From Bacillus pumilus (GTDB lineage Bacteria; Bacillota; Bacilli; Bacillales; Bacillaceae): DNA of 64,000 nucleotides. The notes beneath the pieces were generated by a model. That model saw only the letters and a program-made list of their open reading frames with translations. It made no database searches and had not been told where the DNA came from. The stretch's first letter is position 1; each line of letters begins with the position of its first letter. The translations under genes and the position numbers were made by a program. Where the stretch lies: the NCBI RefSeq assembly GCF_009937765.1, contig NZ_CP047089.1:3532272-3596271 (forward strand), read 5' to 3'. Shown here in pieces: positions 40,601 to 48,697 of the stretch.

Positions 40601-41779
40601 TGATGTAGCATTTGGATTTCTTGTCTGTCTTGGTGAGCGACCATTTCGATTTTTAGTTTTAGTAGATCCTCCCCTGCTTAAACCTCTTGCACAACAGGGG
40701 CAACAACTATTGCGAAACAAGCCTTTTCCACCTCGTGACTGAGGTTTCGTTTTAGGAGCTGGATTTGATGGTGTTGATGTTGGTACTGTTGTTGGTGCTG
40801 TTGTTGGTGCTGTTGTTGGTGCTGTTGTTGGTGCCTGAGTGGTACTTTCACTTGATTGATCACTTGCACCTAAGAACCGATCTAATACATTAGTCACCAA
40901 TTGATCTAGTTTTTTTTCAGGATTAAATTTAATCTTCTCTTTAATTCTTCCGATCACATCTTGCTTGTACTCTTCTATTTTATTTTCAACCCAAGGAAGT
41001 GCCTTTTCATCCCAAAACTTTCTAGGACTCAATTTTTCCTTCACTTTATCTGCAACGTCACCTGCATATTTTTGAATTTCACTTAATCCCTTATTGGCAA
41101 GGTTCTGGATCCAGCTCTGTTTAGGATCTTCTGTTTTCACTGACGAACTAACAGCCTCAGGTTCTTTTTTGATGCTTTGTTCTTTCACAACCGACTCTGC
41201 TTGATCTCGTTTTTTCAACTTACTCTTTGCATTGTCTTGTACAGACACTCTGATTTCGTGTTTAGACATCGTCAAACTTTTGAGTGTCTTTTTGATTCGT
41301 TGAATTGCAGCGGTGGCTTGGTCAACCATGTTTAATCTCATATAGTACGTTCTGTTCATGAGCTGAAAGATAGATTTTTTGATTGATGACATTTTACCTG
41401 ACAATTGATCATTTAGTTTGAATGTCAGCATAATTGGGCTTGTTCCCGCTTGCTTGAAACGATTTATGCTGGATTTAATGACATCTAGCCCCTTCGCTTG
41501 AATGGATATGACCAAGTGATTTGGGAGCATATTTAATTGATTATTTAATGTTTTCAGATCACGAAAGATTCCTTGATCCAGTCTCATGGAGATCATTGAT
41601 ATTTTCCGAAGCGATAAACTGAAGTTTTTTAATTTCTTGTCATCTATATCCAGGTTTATTTTTACCGGTTTTCTAAATGGTTTGAGCTGCTTCTCAAATG
41701 TTTGAAATCGCTTTTGTATTCGCAGCAGCTTCTTCGATACTTTGTCTTCTAATTCAAATCGTGCAGTGAGTTTCGCCAA
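37646..41779 (-). CDS. xkdO: Tail tape-measure protein XkdO with lytic transglycosylase domain
   Basis: A 1377-residue protein that sets tail length. The start is TTG with AGGAGG 8 bases upstream. It has a basic helical N-terminus, a Thr/Ala/Pro linker with a TTAP repeat, and a Gly/Ala-rich membrane-active segment (about 490-530). Tandem Trp-rich repeats of 41 residues (about 575-780) follow. A soluble lytic transglycosylase domain lies near the C-terminus ([26 protein letters not shown], about 1180-1240). The last domain should help the tail tip cut the wall. Confidence 0.93.
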   Translation of the reverse strand: MAKLTARFELEDKVSKKLLRIQKRFQTFEKQLKPFRKPVKINLDIDDKKLKNFSLSLRKISMISMRLDQGIFRDLKTLNNQLNMLPNHLVISIQAKGLDVIKSSINRFKQAGTSPIMLTFKLNDQLSGKMSSIKKSIFQLMNRTYYMRLNMVDQATAAIQRIKKTLKSLTMSKHEIRVSVQDNAKSKLKKRDQAESVVKEQSIKKEPEAVSSSVKTEDPKQSWIQNLANKGLSEIQKYAGDVADKVKEKLSPRKFWDEKALPWVENKIEEYKQDVIGRIKEKIKFNPEKKLDQLVTNVLDRFLGASDQSSESTTQAPTTAPTTAPTTAPTTVPTSTPSNPAPKTKPQSRGGKGLFRNSCCPCCARGLSRGGSTKTKNRNGRSPRQTRNPNATSRTEMNRRPPSRLGKLKTNAGKLFGKIPNGLKKGAGIAASAGGLKGLVKGSKGLSGLGKAMKSIGKGSGKLLKKVPILGSVLSATNLIGMNKDNAGEKIGTTGGGIAGGMAGAAAGAAIGSVVPGIGTAIGGLVGGIAGSMGGESIGETIGKWFDGGGFEKIGQKAIEIKNQIIEVWSTVAAWFTENVWTPLSSTVVTVASSIWSSLVNAWTWIQETFSAVAGWFIENVWTPLSDTVVTVATTIWTNLVNAWTWIQETFSAVAGWFIENVWTPLSDTVVTVATTIWSSLVNAWTWIQETFSAVAGWFIENVWTPLSSTVVTVATGIWTALSNAWKKIQSIFGVVSTWFMENVWNPLVDTVGTIKDSFAKKFEEAYKLVTDIWDGLSKWFEDNIQKPIVKVAEAIGDGFSKAFGWVKKIFDKAGGIVDVVINWIVGKKKPDQNATGGYITQPTLSWVGEAGNEFVIPTQNNRGRGKMLLAQAASHLGMSVMPSGAAGNQVSSSSAPTAVASSSSVGPIDGSVSMTGNIQASSIGEQFNKDFEQGLNQKVITLDQWKQKNIQQPFAQLTSDSSKYGQQTVAAFANGQQVTPTGTDSFLQSRVKAPYQQVMTASPTWGSGTVSGFATGQNATSVGTSQYVDQHIKQPFLQAKQDSPGWGSGMMDAFNNGMRSKASEVTQAAKEMAKKVEQAFREELDIHSPSRVMMSLGKFASIGVVKGLDSVDVKKFAENQAGSLIGAFSGMGASGLSVQQWLMAALMATGTSMNWLPGLMTIAQHESNGNPRAINLWDSNAKKGTPSKGLMQTIGPTFNSNKGKGMNDIWNPIHNAVAAINYIKGRYGTVFNTPGLRSMRRGGPYKGYANGGLITQEQVARVGEGNKREWIIPEERGIRGRYLLTQAAKALGMQVYDPANASAPLPESQMQQVTSAQSSSRTESSSNKQITIQFNGDQHFHNGQDQQSLVEKIREMLVDELEVELHTGTKGVVIDG
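39430..40056 (-). repeat. 123-bp tandem repeats in the tape-measure gene
   Basis: At least four clear copies, and one or two decayed copies, of a 41-codon unit. Each starts ENVWTPLS and continues [18 protein letters not shown], then [12 protein letters not shown] identity between the inner copies is very high, which indicates recent duplication. Copy number would change tail length. Confidence 0.9.
40775..40840 (-). repeat. 12-bp microsatellite (TTAP) in the tape-measure gene
   Basis: Four nearly perfect 12-base units encode Thr-Thr-Ala/Val-Pro in a flexible linker. This is a likely site of slippage. Confidence 0.8.
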
Positions 41780-41962
41780 TTATTTCCCTCCTTTCTTTGC
41801 TTCTTTTTCTAGCATGTCTAGCTTGTAGCTGATGAGTCCGAATAGGAGTGCTTTAAACGGTCTTGGTGATTCATATAAATCTAGGAGTTCAGATGGGGAG
41901 TAGTGAAGCTCATGCATGGCGTAATATAAAAACACGGCTTCTTTATCCCCATCTTTTATTAG
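41780..41962 (-). CDS. Frameshift extension of the tail chaperone (gpT-like), read after -1 slip
   Basis: A 60-codon frame with no start or ribosome site of its own begins exactly in the -1 frame at the XkdN stop. It reads KLIKDGDKEAVFLYYAMHEL at first and ends at the TAA just before the tape-measure start. It fits the T part of the G/GT tail assembly chaperones that dsDNA phages make by programmed frameshifting upstream of the tape-measure gene. The fusion product would be about 205 residues. Confidence 0.85.
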   Translation of the reverse strand, partial: LIKDGDKEAVFLYYAMHELHYSPSELLDLYESPRPFKALLFGLISYKLDMLEKEAKKGGK

Positions 41963-42399
41963 TTTTTTGCTGCTTCTTCTAAATCTTCAATTTCGTCTTC
42001 AAATCCGTTGATTTCAATTGCCTTGTTTAACCAGTTTGCGTATTCACCGCCGACAGATAATACACGTTTTGCGACTTCAACTGGATCTTGTGTGCTGTAG
42101 GCTTCTCTTAGTTCCTTTGAGCGGAAATCTGGGTAAATCGTTGATTCAATGGCAATACGTGCGTAGAATCGTTGGCTGTCTAAGTCTTTCACGCGGCCTC
42201 TTCCTTTGACATTTTTGAAGGTCGTGTTTTCTTTTTCCAGTTCATCAATGCGTTCAGTTGTAATGGCTTTAAAAACAAAAGGAATGACATTCCCTTTTTT
42301 ATCAACAAAACGCTTAGAAATCGGCACTTTGACCTCTTCTGCTTCTACTGTTTGTCCTGGCATAAAAAATGAAAGATCAAATGTTTGTTTTTCGCTCAT
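41959..42399 (-). CDS. xkdN: Tail assembly chaperone XkdN (gpG-like)
   Basis: A 146-residue acidic protein (FDLSFFMPGQTVEAEEVKVP near the start, then SKRFVDKKGNVIPFVFKAIT) of the XkdN family. It is synthesised in excess and chaperones the tape-measure protein. Its stop is immediately preceded by a slippery sequence that yields a longer form. It lies between the tail tube gene with its toxin-antitoxin neighbour and the tape measure. Confidence 0.9.
   Translation of the reverse strand: MSEKQTFDLSFFMPGQTVEAEEVKVPISKRFVDKKGNVIPFVFKAITTERIDELEKENTTFKNVKGRGRVKDLDSQRFYARIAIESTIYPDFRSKELREAYSTQDPVEVAKRVLSVGGEYANWLNKAIEINGFEDEIEDLEEAAKN
41962..41968 (-). promoter_or_regulatory. Programmed -1 ribosomal frameshift site (A AAA AAC)
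   Basis: On the minus strand the heptamer A-AAA-AAC is in the correct zero-frame phase and directly precedes the TAA of xkdN. After a -1 slip the next codons are CTA ATA AAA GAT and open the 60-codon extension. It is the classic X-XXY-YYZ slippery form. Confidence 0.85.
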
Positions 42400-42433
42400 G
42401 TTTAAAAACTCCCTTTGTTATGTTTTTTTGAAT

Positions 42434-42467
42434 GCAAAAAAGCACATCCATTTTTGAATGTGCTTTC
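42434..42467 (-). terminator. Terminator in the phage operon upstream of xkdN
   Basis: On the minus strand AGCACATTC and GGATGTGCT pair and are followed by six T's. It stands between the antisense RNA/XkdM side and xkdN, so it may tune expression across the toxin cassette or require antitermination. Confidence 0.7.
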
Positions 42468-42480
42468 CAATCTTTTCATG

Positions 42481-42486
42481 TATAAT
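42481..42486 (+). promoter_or_regulatory. -10 box of the toxin gene promoter
   Basis: A perfect TATAAT lies 72 bases before the toxin start, on the strand opposite to the phage operon. The -35 is weak (no good hexamer at 16-18 bases). Confidence 0.5.
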
Positions 42487-42557
42487 TTAAATTGTACAAT
42501 TGAACGGCTAGCTCAAGGGTGTCTGGCTCATCCCCCGATAGGAAGGGGGTGATGCTC

Positions 42558-42641
42558 ATGTCAACATTTCAAGCACTAATGTTAATGCTTGCTTTCGGGT
42601 CATTTATCATAACCCTGTTGACGTATATAGACAAAAAATAG
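42558..42641 (+). CDS. Type I toxin, TxpA/BsrG-like (holin-like toxin) peptide
   Basis: A 27-residue hydrophobic peptide, MSTFQALMLMLAFGSFIITL followed by LTYIDKK. It has the hallmark start of the holin-like toxin family (M-x-x-[FY]-[EQ]-[AS]-L-M-x-M) and a short charged tail. AAGGGGGTG lies 6 bases upstream of the ATG. It is encoded on the plus strand inside the minus-strand phage late operon, between xkdM and xkdN. As I recall, txpA of the B. subtilis skin element sits at the equivalent place. A converging antisense RNA gene overlaps its 3' end. The toxin is expected to damage the membrane when the antitoxin RNA is lost. Confidence 0.85.
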   Translation: MSTFQALMLMLAFGSFIITLLTYIDKK

Positions 42642-42684
42642 ACTCCCCCTTGAGCTTTGGTAGGTAAAAGGGAAGTCTATCCTA
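42636..42684 (-). terminator. Terminator of the antisense RNA
   Basis: On the minus strand ATAGACTTCCC pairs with GGGGGAGTCTAT, followed by TTTTTTG. It lies over the toxin stop codon. Confidence 0.75.
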
Positions 42685-42732
42685 AAGTATCCTATTCGAT
42701 TAGCCAGCCCCTTAAGGGCCGAATTGTACATT

Positions 42733-42769
42733 GCCGGGATGTTGACGCATCCTGGCTTCTTTTTATTTT
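42733..42769 (+). terminator. Terminator of the toxin mRNA
   Basis: GCCGGGATG and CATCCTGGC form a stem with a TTGACG loop, followed by TTCTTTTTATTTT. It lies 92 bases after the toxin stop. Confidence 0.85.
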
Positions 42770-42859
42770 ATGCAAACTACTTTGCATGTAAACATATTTC
42801 TAAGAAACTTTTTGAGGTTACACAGTCACTTTTTTGTAGCTACTCTGTAACTATGAAAA

Positions 42860-42868
42860 ATTATACCA
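42860..42868 (-). promoter_or_regulatory. Extended -10 promoter of the antisense RNA
   Basis: TGGTATAAT on the minus strand is a perfect extended -10 box in an AT-rich region. No good -35 is seen, as usual for this class. Confidence 0.65.
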
Positions 42869-42926
42869 TATTGCTGAATAAAATAAAAACAACATCTATT
42901 TGCGTCATTTGTATGCCTTTTGTTCA

Positions 42927-43370
42927 TTAAAAGGAATTCTTCAGCTTTTCAGGAAGATCAAAGTCCTCGAACGTAAACGGAACTTCTTCTTCAAGTGCTT
43001 CTGAATCGACATCCAGTCCAGCAATTTTAGCTGAATCGAAGTTGACATCAAATAATGTTACACGCTCCGTACCTCGGCCTGATGATTTATCGTCAATCAC
43101 CGCTTGAAGAGTGAAATAAGGATCTTCCCCTTTTTTCACATAGTTGAGCATTAATTGAACGAAACGAGATGTAACTTTATAGAATGTGGCCGTTCCTGTT
43201 CCATTTGCTCCTGTTGTTTTATGACCAGTCATTCTTCGGCCCATCACGTTGACTTCTGATTTATTTTTCTCCACGTTTGCTTCAAACGTTTTGATAAAGG
43301 CAAGCTCCTCACCTTCTAAGAAAAGACGACCTTCTTTACCTGAAATTGTATTTTGCGCTTTAAAAGCCAT
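42927..43370 (-). CDS. xkdM: Tail tube protein XkdM
   Basis: A 147-residue protein with the XkdM start (NTISGKEGRLFLEGEELAF) and the MGRRMTGHKTTGANGTGTAT segment (about 43-62). It forms the inner tube of the contractile tail. It directly follows the sheath gene, as in PBSX, and precedes the toxin-antitoxin cassette. Confidence 0.93.
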   Translation of the reverse strand: MAFKAQNTISGKEGRLFLEGEELAFIKTFEANVEKNKSEVNVMGRRMTGHKTTGANGTGTATFYKVTSRFVQLMLNYVKKGEDPYFTLQAVIDDKSSGRGTERVTLFDVNFDSAKIAGLDVDSEALEEEVPFTFEDFDLPEKLKNSF

Positions 43371-43371
43371 C

Positions 43372-44718
43372 TTACTTCACCTCCACATTGAAATAGAATT
43401 TTTCTGCTGCATCTACTGGCTGAACAGCTAGATCGATGATAAATCCATCACGATCTTCATTGAGACCGATGACGATATCTGTTTCTGAATTAAAGCCTGT
43501 AATGCCGCTGCCATCTTGAAGCTGCGTGAGATACTGTGTAATCAGTGTTTTCACAAGTTGCACTCCATCATCGGATGCTGGGATGTCATTGCCATTGGCT
43601 TTGCGTAATTTAATCAGATTTTTTAATTCGAACGTTAAATCATTGTTGATGGCATCAAGCACACGAATGATTTTGTTTTTCGCCATTTGCTGATTCTTTT
43701 CAGCTGTGAAACTTGTTAAAGAGTTAATATCTTTTTCAACACTCACCGTGCGGTCTCTCGCATCAAAGGTGAAGAGGAACTCCCCTTGTGATAATCGGTA
43801 TTCTACTTGATCATTATCAAGGCGTTCTAATGTATCCACTGCTCCTTCGTATTCAACAAAGGTGAGTGACTGATTGAAGTTTGCACCTGCACTAGCCCCT
43901 GCGACCCAAGCTGTTGTTTGAGCAGGTGTTAGTTCTGTTCCATCTTCCAGCACGACACCACTTGTCACATTGATGATGCCTTCCTGGTCAGCTGCATAGT
44001 TCGCGACAACGCCTTGAACCTTACGTCCTTGCTTATCACGTAGACGCTCGATAAACGAAGCGAAGGTTGCTTTTAATTGCTCACTATTATCGACTGGGAG
44101 CGCAATGACATCAAAGTATTCTGTTTCTGCTGCTTCTAGGAAAGCTGTATAATCTGCGACACTTGCCACACCGTTTTTTCCGCCGCTTAGTGCCACACCA
44201 GCTGTGATCACTGCTTCCCCTTCACCAGAAAATTGAACATATTTGTTTTTCACAAGATCTTTGACATCCGTCACAATCTGCTTATCCACAATATCTGTTC
44301 CAAGATAAGTAATGACGTCACGTTTGGTGCTGTCGAGTACATTTTCTGCCACTTGAATGGTGATCTCATTTCCTTTTAGACCGCCATAATTAGCTGTAAC
44401 CACAAAGTTTTCTGAGATTTCAGCTTTGGCTGGCTCCCCTTCGTTTAAGCGGTAAAGCAAGACTGTTTGCGCTTTTTTCTTTGCTTCACGGAAAAGAAGA
44501 AGCGACTTGTCATCAATATTGAGTCCAACCTTTTTATTTAAGTCTTCCATATTGGAAACGGAAATAAAGGTTTTTGGTTCTCCCCAGCTCATCACAAGAG
44601 GAAGTGCCACCGTACCTCGATCGCCTAAAGTAATTCGCTGCTCTGCTGTTGTTTTAAAATTAAAGTAAATGCCAGGACGCTTTTTCTCTGTACCTGGTGT
44701 AAATGTGCCTCCGTTCAT
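43372..44718 (-). CDS. xkdK: Tail sheath protein XkdK
   Basis: A 448-residue tail sheath protein. It begins GGTFTPGTEKKRPGIYFNFK, typical of Bacillus and Clostridium contractile sheaths. The C-terminal conserved sheath domain (about 310-448) includes RTVSVEKDINSLTSFTAEKN. The sheath contracts to drive the tube. It follows a small acidic gene of unknown role. Confidence 0.94.
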   Translation of the reverse strand: MNGGTFTPGTEKKRPGIYFNFKTTAEQRITLGDRGTVALPLVMSWGEPKTFISVSNMEDLNKKVGLNIDDKSLLLFREAKKKAQTVLLYRLNEGEPAKAEISENFVVTANYGGLKGNEITIQVAENVLDSTKRDVITYLGTDIVDKQIVTDVKDLVKNKYVQFSGEGEAVITAGVALSGGKNGVASVADYTAFLEAAETEYFDVIALPVDNSEQLKATFASFIERLRDKQGRKVQGVVANYAADQEGIINVTSGVVLEDGTELTPAQTTAWVAGASAGANFNQSLTFVEYEGAVDTLERLDNDQVEYRLSQGEFLFTFDARDRTVSVEKDINSLTSFTAEKNQQMAKNKIIRVLDAINNDLTFELKNLIKLRKANGNDIPASDDGVQLVKTLITQYLTQLQDGSGITGFNSETDIVIGLNEDRDGFIIDLAVQPVDAAEKFYFNVEVK

Positions 44719-44721
44719 CCT

Positions 44722-44934
44722 TTAAACCTCCTTGGACAAAAAAGCATCAATGTGCTTTTTCGCTTCTGTTTTTGTAATTGGTTGATGTTTGATATAAAAA
44801 AGAGCACCTTCAAGGATTTCTGGTTTTACCCCAAAAAGATCCTTACTGTGCTCCTTTAAGGCCTCAAATGAAAAGCCAAATTCTTTTTCTTCGCCAGCTA
44901 CTTGAGCGGGCTCTGCTTTTTTAGTCTTGCTCAC
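44722..44934 (-). CDS. Small phage protein of unknown function (upstream of the sheath gene)
   Basis: A 70-residue protein (FGFSFEALKEHSKDLFGVKP in the middle; C-terminal KTEAKKHIDAFLSKEV). PBSX-type clusters carry a similar small gene (YqbJ/K region) at this place. No function is known. It overlaps the end of XkdJ by 14 bases. Confidence 0.75.
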   Translation of the reverse strand: MSKTKKAEPAQVAGEEKEFGFSFEALKEHSKDLFGVKPEILEGALFYIKHQPITKTEAKKHIDAFLSKEV

Positions 44935-45376
44935 GTTTGATCACCCCATCTGAAAAGTTGATGTCTTCAAGGCTTGCTAGTTTGTCTCGGTTGTACCAAT
45001 AACTGCTATCCCACGTCAGGACAATCGCTGCTACGCCTTGATCTAACATTCTAGTTTCCACTCTTTTTATGCGGACATAATCATCAAGCACCTCTCCATC
45101 TTCACTCATCATCTGAATCATTTGACGATCAGCAAGCAATGCATCAACAATGATTTCTACCGCGTTATGCGCTTTTTCTGAATCCATATGAAACACTTTC
45201 ACTTGCAAAGAATAAGATTTCATAAACGTAGATACCGTATCTGGACCGCTAATCACTGTTACAGGCGGTACATAAACGGATGGCACTTGAAAACGCTCTG
45301 GTAAAAGTCGATCATACATTTTTACAGGAAAGTGTGTGTAAATATAATGCATGATTGCCCCGACTTCTTGATTCAT
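44921..45376 (-). CDS. xkdJ: Phage-like protein XkdJ
   Basis: About 151 residues. The start at 45376 is preferred because GGGAGGTG lies 5 bases before it; the longer frame would overlap XkdI by over 100 bases. It contains EVGAIMHYIYTHFPVKMYDR near the start. By its place it is a tail-completion protein (minor tail terminator), which is inferred from gene order. Confidence 0.8.
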   Translation of the reverse strand: MNQEVGAIMHYIYTHFPVKMYDRLLPERFQVPSVYVPPVTVISGPDTVSTFMKSYSLQVKVFHMDSEKAHNAVEIIVDALLADRQMIQMMSEDGEVLDDYVRIKRVETRMLDQGVAAIVLTWDSSYWYNRDKLASLEDINFSDGVIKREQD

Positions 45377-45380
45377 TTCA

Positions 45381-45878
45381 TCACCTCCCAAAATGTCGAT
45401 CGAACCAGCTTTGAAGCTTTCGATCCAGCGATTGTTCAAACATTTGCTCATAAAGCATGACAGCATGATCCCAGTAGCCATTTCCATCTATCCATTGAGA
45501 GGCAAGCATCATTCCTGTCTTTGCATTCGGATCATATTCAAAGCGGCTGCCGGCCCATCTGCCAGGCACCCATCTTCGCTCTCCATTTGAAGAAGTAGCA
45601 TGTCCGTCATTGACATAGGAGGCATATTCAAGCTGCGTTCCCACTTCAAGCGTGAGACCACCTTTTGATATGAGAAAATGATTCTCCTTATCTCCTTGCG
45701 AAAAGGAGCTAAGAAGCCGGCCTGTATCGACAGCATTTTCCTTGATTAGCTCATCCTGAATGATGTCCAAAAGCTCTAGGCCCATGTCCTCTAGCCAATC
45801 TTGATATTCCGCTTTTAATCCGCCGGTACACGCTGTTTCCAACTGCGAAAGCAGCCGGTCAAGTCCATCAATTTTCAT
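45381..45878 (-). CDS. xkdI: HK97 gp10-like neck protein XkdI
   Basis: A 165-residue protein of the XkdI/gp10 class, with DTGRLLSSFSQGDKENHFL (about 47-65) and VGTQLEYASYVNDGH (about 75-89), the typical VG-x-x-x-EYA-x-x-x-x-x-G pattern. It joins head and tail. It overlaps XkdH by 4 bases (ATGA). Confidence 0.9.
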   Translation of the reverse strand: MKIDGLDRLLSQLETACTGGLKAEYQDWLEDMGLELLDIIQDELIKENAVDTGRLLSSFSQGDKENHFLISKGGLTLEVGTQLEYASYVNDGHATSSNGERRWVPGRWAGSRFEYDPNAKTGMMLASQWIDGNGYWDHAVMLYEQMFEQSLDRKLQSWFDRHFGR

Positions 45879-46231
45879 AGATTTTCCTTCCTGACTGCCA
45901 TCACTTCAATGTGATGATTTTTCACTATTTTGGGCTGCTGCAACTTAAGTGAGACGCCGTTCCACACCATTTTGTCATGCAGGCGAATATCACTTGCTAA
46001 AGGGAAATGGACAAGATAGGACTGATAAATCACTGTATTTGGCTCTTCTTGCACAAGTGACTGATTCTTTTCTATGACATAACAAGACAGATCTGTCAGG
46101 CTAGGTGCATCAGGATAGGAAAGCGTCATTTGTAAGTCATCAGCTGGAATCCCGAATTTTCCTCGGGAAGCCTCCTGATGTTCAAGGTGAAATAGATCAC
46201 AGCGGTCTGTTAAGAGAGATTGATAACTCAT
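45875..46231 (-). CDS. xkdH: Phage-like protein XkdH
   Basis: A 118-residue protein, probably a head-closure protein by its place between the gp6-like connector and the gp10-like gene. The segment VHFPLASDIRLHDKMVWNGV (about 74-93) matches the head-closure theme of a conserved D-x-V-x-W/N. It overlaps both neighbours by 4 bases. Confidence 0.85.
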   Translation of the reverse strand: MSYQSLLTDRCDLFHLEHQEASRGKFGIPADDLQMTLSYPDAPSLTDLSCYVIEKNQSLVQEEPNTVIYQSYLVHFPLASDIRLHDKMVWNGVSLKLQQPKIVKNHHIEVMAVRKENL

Positions 46232-46611
46232 AATGATCTCACCTTTAATTTGGTACTGCCGCGAGTTAATGATGGTTCAATGTAATCGACAAGCAGGGCA
46301 TATACATAAGGTTTGCCTTTTACTTGATCAGCTGCCTTTGCATATGAATAATCACCCATTTTTTCTGACGTAAAGCCCTTCATCATAGATTCATCATCAT
46401 TCAACATGGCAAAATATTGGGCCATCTTTAATAATGCGATTCTTGCTTTTTCAGGGAGGGGCTGATATTTTTCGCTTGAGAAATCATGACCTACGATCTG
46501 AAATACCGCAGCTTCTGCTTCGATAATATCTGCTGTCAGTCTTTCTACAGATCGATTTTTCACACGCTCAAATACAGAATAGGCTTGCAGTTCTTCAGGA
46601 GAAATCATCAT
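46228..46611 (-). CDS. Head-tail connector protein (DUF3199, YqbG-like)
   Basis: A 127-residue helical protein that starts MISPEELQAYSVFERVKNRS and carries EKARIALLKMAQYFAMLND (about 54-72). In skin and PBSX elements the gene at this place (YqbG) is a DUF3199 connector. It starts 14 bases after the capsid gene. Confidence 0.85.
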   Translation of the reverse strand: MMISPEELQAYSVFERVKNRSVERLTADIIEAEAAVFQIVGHDFSSEKYQPLPEKARIALLKMAQYFAMLNDDESMMKGFTSEKMGDYSYAKAADQVKGKPYVYALLVDYIEPSLTRGSTKLKVRSL

Positions 46612-46624
46612 GGCCTGCTGTCAC

Positions 46625-47548
46625 CTACTCTTTCACTTTCATCACTTTTGCTACAGCATCCTCTTCCTCAAATTTGCTGTCTAGCTTCGCTGTCAGAACA
46701 ATAATAAATTTCCGGCTACGAATATCTTTTTCTACTTCAATTCGAATATGACGAGAAAACCCTACGATAATATTTTTAGGGTGTGTCAGCAAAATATCTG
46801 ATACGTCTGTTCCCGCTTCGTCATATGGCTGCATATTGGCAAGGCCTTTGACCGGTACACCGAATGCAGAAGAAAGTCCGCCTTGAATCACCGCATCTCC
46901 GAGAGTTGTCTGGCGGTTTGCTACTTGATCCTTCCACTCCACTTCTAAGCTTGGGGATGTGTAGAATCGGAAATCCTGAGGTACACGTAAATATTTTGAC
47001 GGCATTGCTTTATAGGCTTGTTTCAACATTTGGCGGCTAATTTCCGCTCCATTGGCATCCACAATATGAGTGACTGCTTGTTTTCTGACACCATCCATTT
47101 GGGCTAAAAATGGATCAGATGAAGTCGTATCTCCATTGACGATGAGCTCTTCAATATCAACTGCTGCTCGTTCAGCCAGCATTTGCATAATTGTCTGCTG
47201 AATTCCGTCTTTTTCAATATTGTTTTCAATGCTGTCGTAGGTCATATGAATTTCTGCAATGACCTCTTTTGCATTTAGATGGACAGTGCTTGTCGCTGGG
47301 ACAACACGGTCTTTTGCATCAAGCGCTTGACCTTCTTCTGCTGGACGCAAAATACGCTGGCCAAAGCCGATTTTTTCAATTTTTTGTGAATCACTTTCCA
47401 TCGGAATGATGCGTGCATCATTTAAAACGGTTGGTGTGTTTTGCATCATTCTAATGAATGTGTTGGATTGGGTTGCGTTCATGAGACCGCCGGTTTTTAA
47501 GCTGGCAAGTGTCATTTCGGCCTTGCGAATCAACTCTTGATTTCTCAC
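46625..47548 (-). CDS. xkdG: Major capsid protein XkdG
   Basis: A 307-residue capsid protein of the HK97 fold. It has an N-terminal helical arm ([20 protein letters not shown]), [20 protein letters not shown] in the middle and [20 protein letters not shown] (about 257-276) in the C-terminal region. It follows the protease-like XkdF in the PBSX order. Confidence 0.93.
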   Translation of the reverse strand: MRNQELIRKAEMTLASLKTGGLMNATQSNTFIRMMQNTPTVLNDARIIPMESDSQKIEKIGFGQRILRPAEEGQALDAKDRVVPATSTVHLNAKEVIAEIHMTYDSIENNIEKDGIQQTIMQMLAERAAVDIEELIVNGDTTSSDPFLAQMDGVRKQAVTHIVDANGAEISRQMLKQAYKAMPSKYLRVPQDFRFYTSPSLEVEWKDQVANRQTTLGDAVIQGGLSSAFGVPVKGLANMQPYDEAGTDVSDILLTHPKNIIVGFSRHIRIEVEKDIRSRKFIIVLTAKLDSKFEEEDAVAKVMKVKE

Positions 47549-47570
47549 ACTGTTTCCTCCTTATATCGGC

Positions 47571-48659
47571 TTATAGTAAGCCATCCCATATGGGTTTTGT
47601 CGTGTCGTTTTGTGTATCGTGGATTGTTTGTTTTGATATGCCCCTTGCCTTTTCAAGCATGTGAATACGCTCTGAAATAGGCAAAAGCTGCTGCTGAAGC
47701 ACTTCCTGCATCGCTGCTTTTTCTCTGCTGGCTGATTTCTCTAAGGAAGAGAGCTGATGACGAATTGGTGCAACGACTTGTTCGAGCACTTTTTGGACAG
47801 GTTCTTCCCCTGTTTGTTCTGTTTTCTGTTGATCAGCCTGCTGCAAGACGTTTTCGATGGCCTTTTTTGCTTTTTCGAGCTCTTGCACTTGATCCGTCGT
47901 CAAAGCAGACTCTTCTTTTTGTACGTCTGCTGGCCTTTCACCAATCGCTTGAAGTACATCCTCTGTCTTCAGGATGTCCTGCACGATTGGAATGAGCTGT
48001 TCTAAGGAAGCTCTTACATCCGCCTCATCACCATCACTTGACTGTAAGGCTTCCAGCAGATCGTCTAAAATGTTCCAAAATGGTTGTGACATGTTTGCAC
48101 CTTCCTCTTTTAAAAAGAAATTTTTCAGCAAAGAAAAAAGCCCTCTCTCATTTGTGTCTTGAGATAGAAGCTGATCTTGTTCTTCTATCGCGACGATGTC
48201 CGCCGTTCCGGCCATTGAATAGCCTGTAATGTGGCCTTTTTGAATTTGATCCCAAATCTCTTGGGAGGCCTTTGTCACAAGCACCCAAGATCCTTTTCGA
48301 ATGAGCTCCCCGCCCACTTCAACGTCAGCTGGGGCAATATATGATTCAACCACTTCGCCGACACCATCCTGAAAATCATGCTGCTTGTCAATATGACGGG
48401 CATCCTTCATAAAGCCGTGCGCTGCTCTTTCAATTTCCTTCGCTGTCATAAAGTCTTGATGTGCATCAGGCGTATTCGGCTCATACACGACACCGTACAC
48501 GAGGCGATGAGCATCTTCTGCCTTTGTCAGGACACTGACCTCTTTTTGAAAGTCGGGCCGCTTTTTCTTTGCTTTCATCAAAAAGAATTTCTTCTTGTTC
48601 GCTGCTTTGTCCACGTAGGAAACATGCGTAATTTTAGCGTTTTTTAGTTCTCTTGGCAT
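47571..48659 (-). CDS. xkdF: Putative prohead protease / scaffold XkdF
   Basis: About 362 residues. The N-terminal XkdF-type peptidase domain (about 1-170; S78-like) has GVVYEPNTPDAHQDFMTAKE and DKQHDFQDGVGEVVESYIAP, with conserved His and Ser candidates. The C-terminal half is a coiled coil typical of a scaffold. The ATG at 48659 is chosen because AAGGGGGTG lies 5 bases upstream. It probably processes and shapes the procapsid. Confidence 0.9.
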   Translation of the reverse strand: MPRELKNAKITHVSYVDKAANKKKFFLMKAKKKRPDFQKEVSVLTKAEDAHRLVYGVVYEPNTPDAHQDFMTAKEIERAAHGFMKDARHIDKQHDFQDGVGEVVESYIAPADVEVGGELIRKGSWVLVTKASQEIWDQIQKGHITGYSMAGTADIVAIEEQDQLLSQDTNERGLFSLLKNFFLKEEGANMSQPFWNILDDLLEALQSSDGDEADVRASLEQLIPIVQDILKTEDVLQAIGERPADVQKEESALTTDQVQELEKAKKAIENVLQQADQQKTEQTGEEPVQKVLEQVVAPIRHQLSSLEKSASREKAAMQEVLQQQLLPISERIHMLEKARGISKQTIHDTQNDTTKPIWDGLL

Positions 48660-48697
48660 ATGTTCACCCCCTTTCAAAAAAGCGCAACAGCTTTTGT

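Larger units (their letters stand above)
42632..42853 (-). ncRNA. RatA-like antisense RNA antitoxin
   Basis: An extended -10 promoter (TGGTATAAT on the minus strand, 42860-42868) would start a transcript near 42853. It would end at a strong hairpin with six T's at 42636-42684, which lies in the last codons of the toxin gene. The resulting RNA of about 220 nt would overlap the toxin mRNA 3' half, the same arrangement and size as RatA with txpA. The exact ends are inferred. Confidence 0.7.

Noticed and set aside
39426..40742. Long plus-strand frames opposite the tape-measure gene
   Set aside because: They mirror the repeats and Gly/Ala-rich segments of xkdO and have no ribosome sites or recognisable domains.
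42724..42930. Plus-strand 68-codon frame downstream of the toxin gene
   Set aside because: It overlaps the toxin terminator and antisense promoter region and has no ribosome site.
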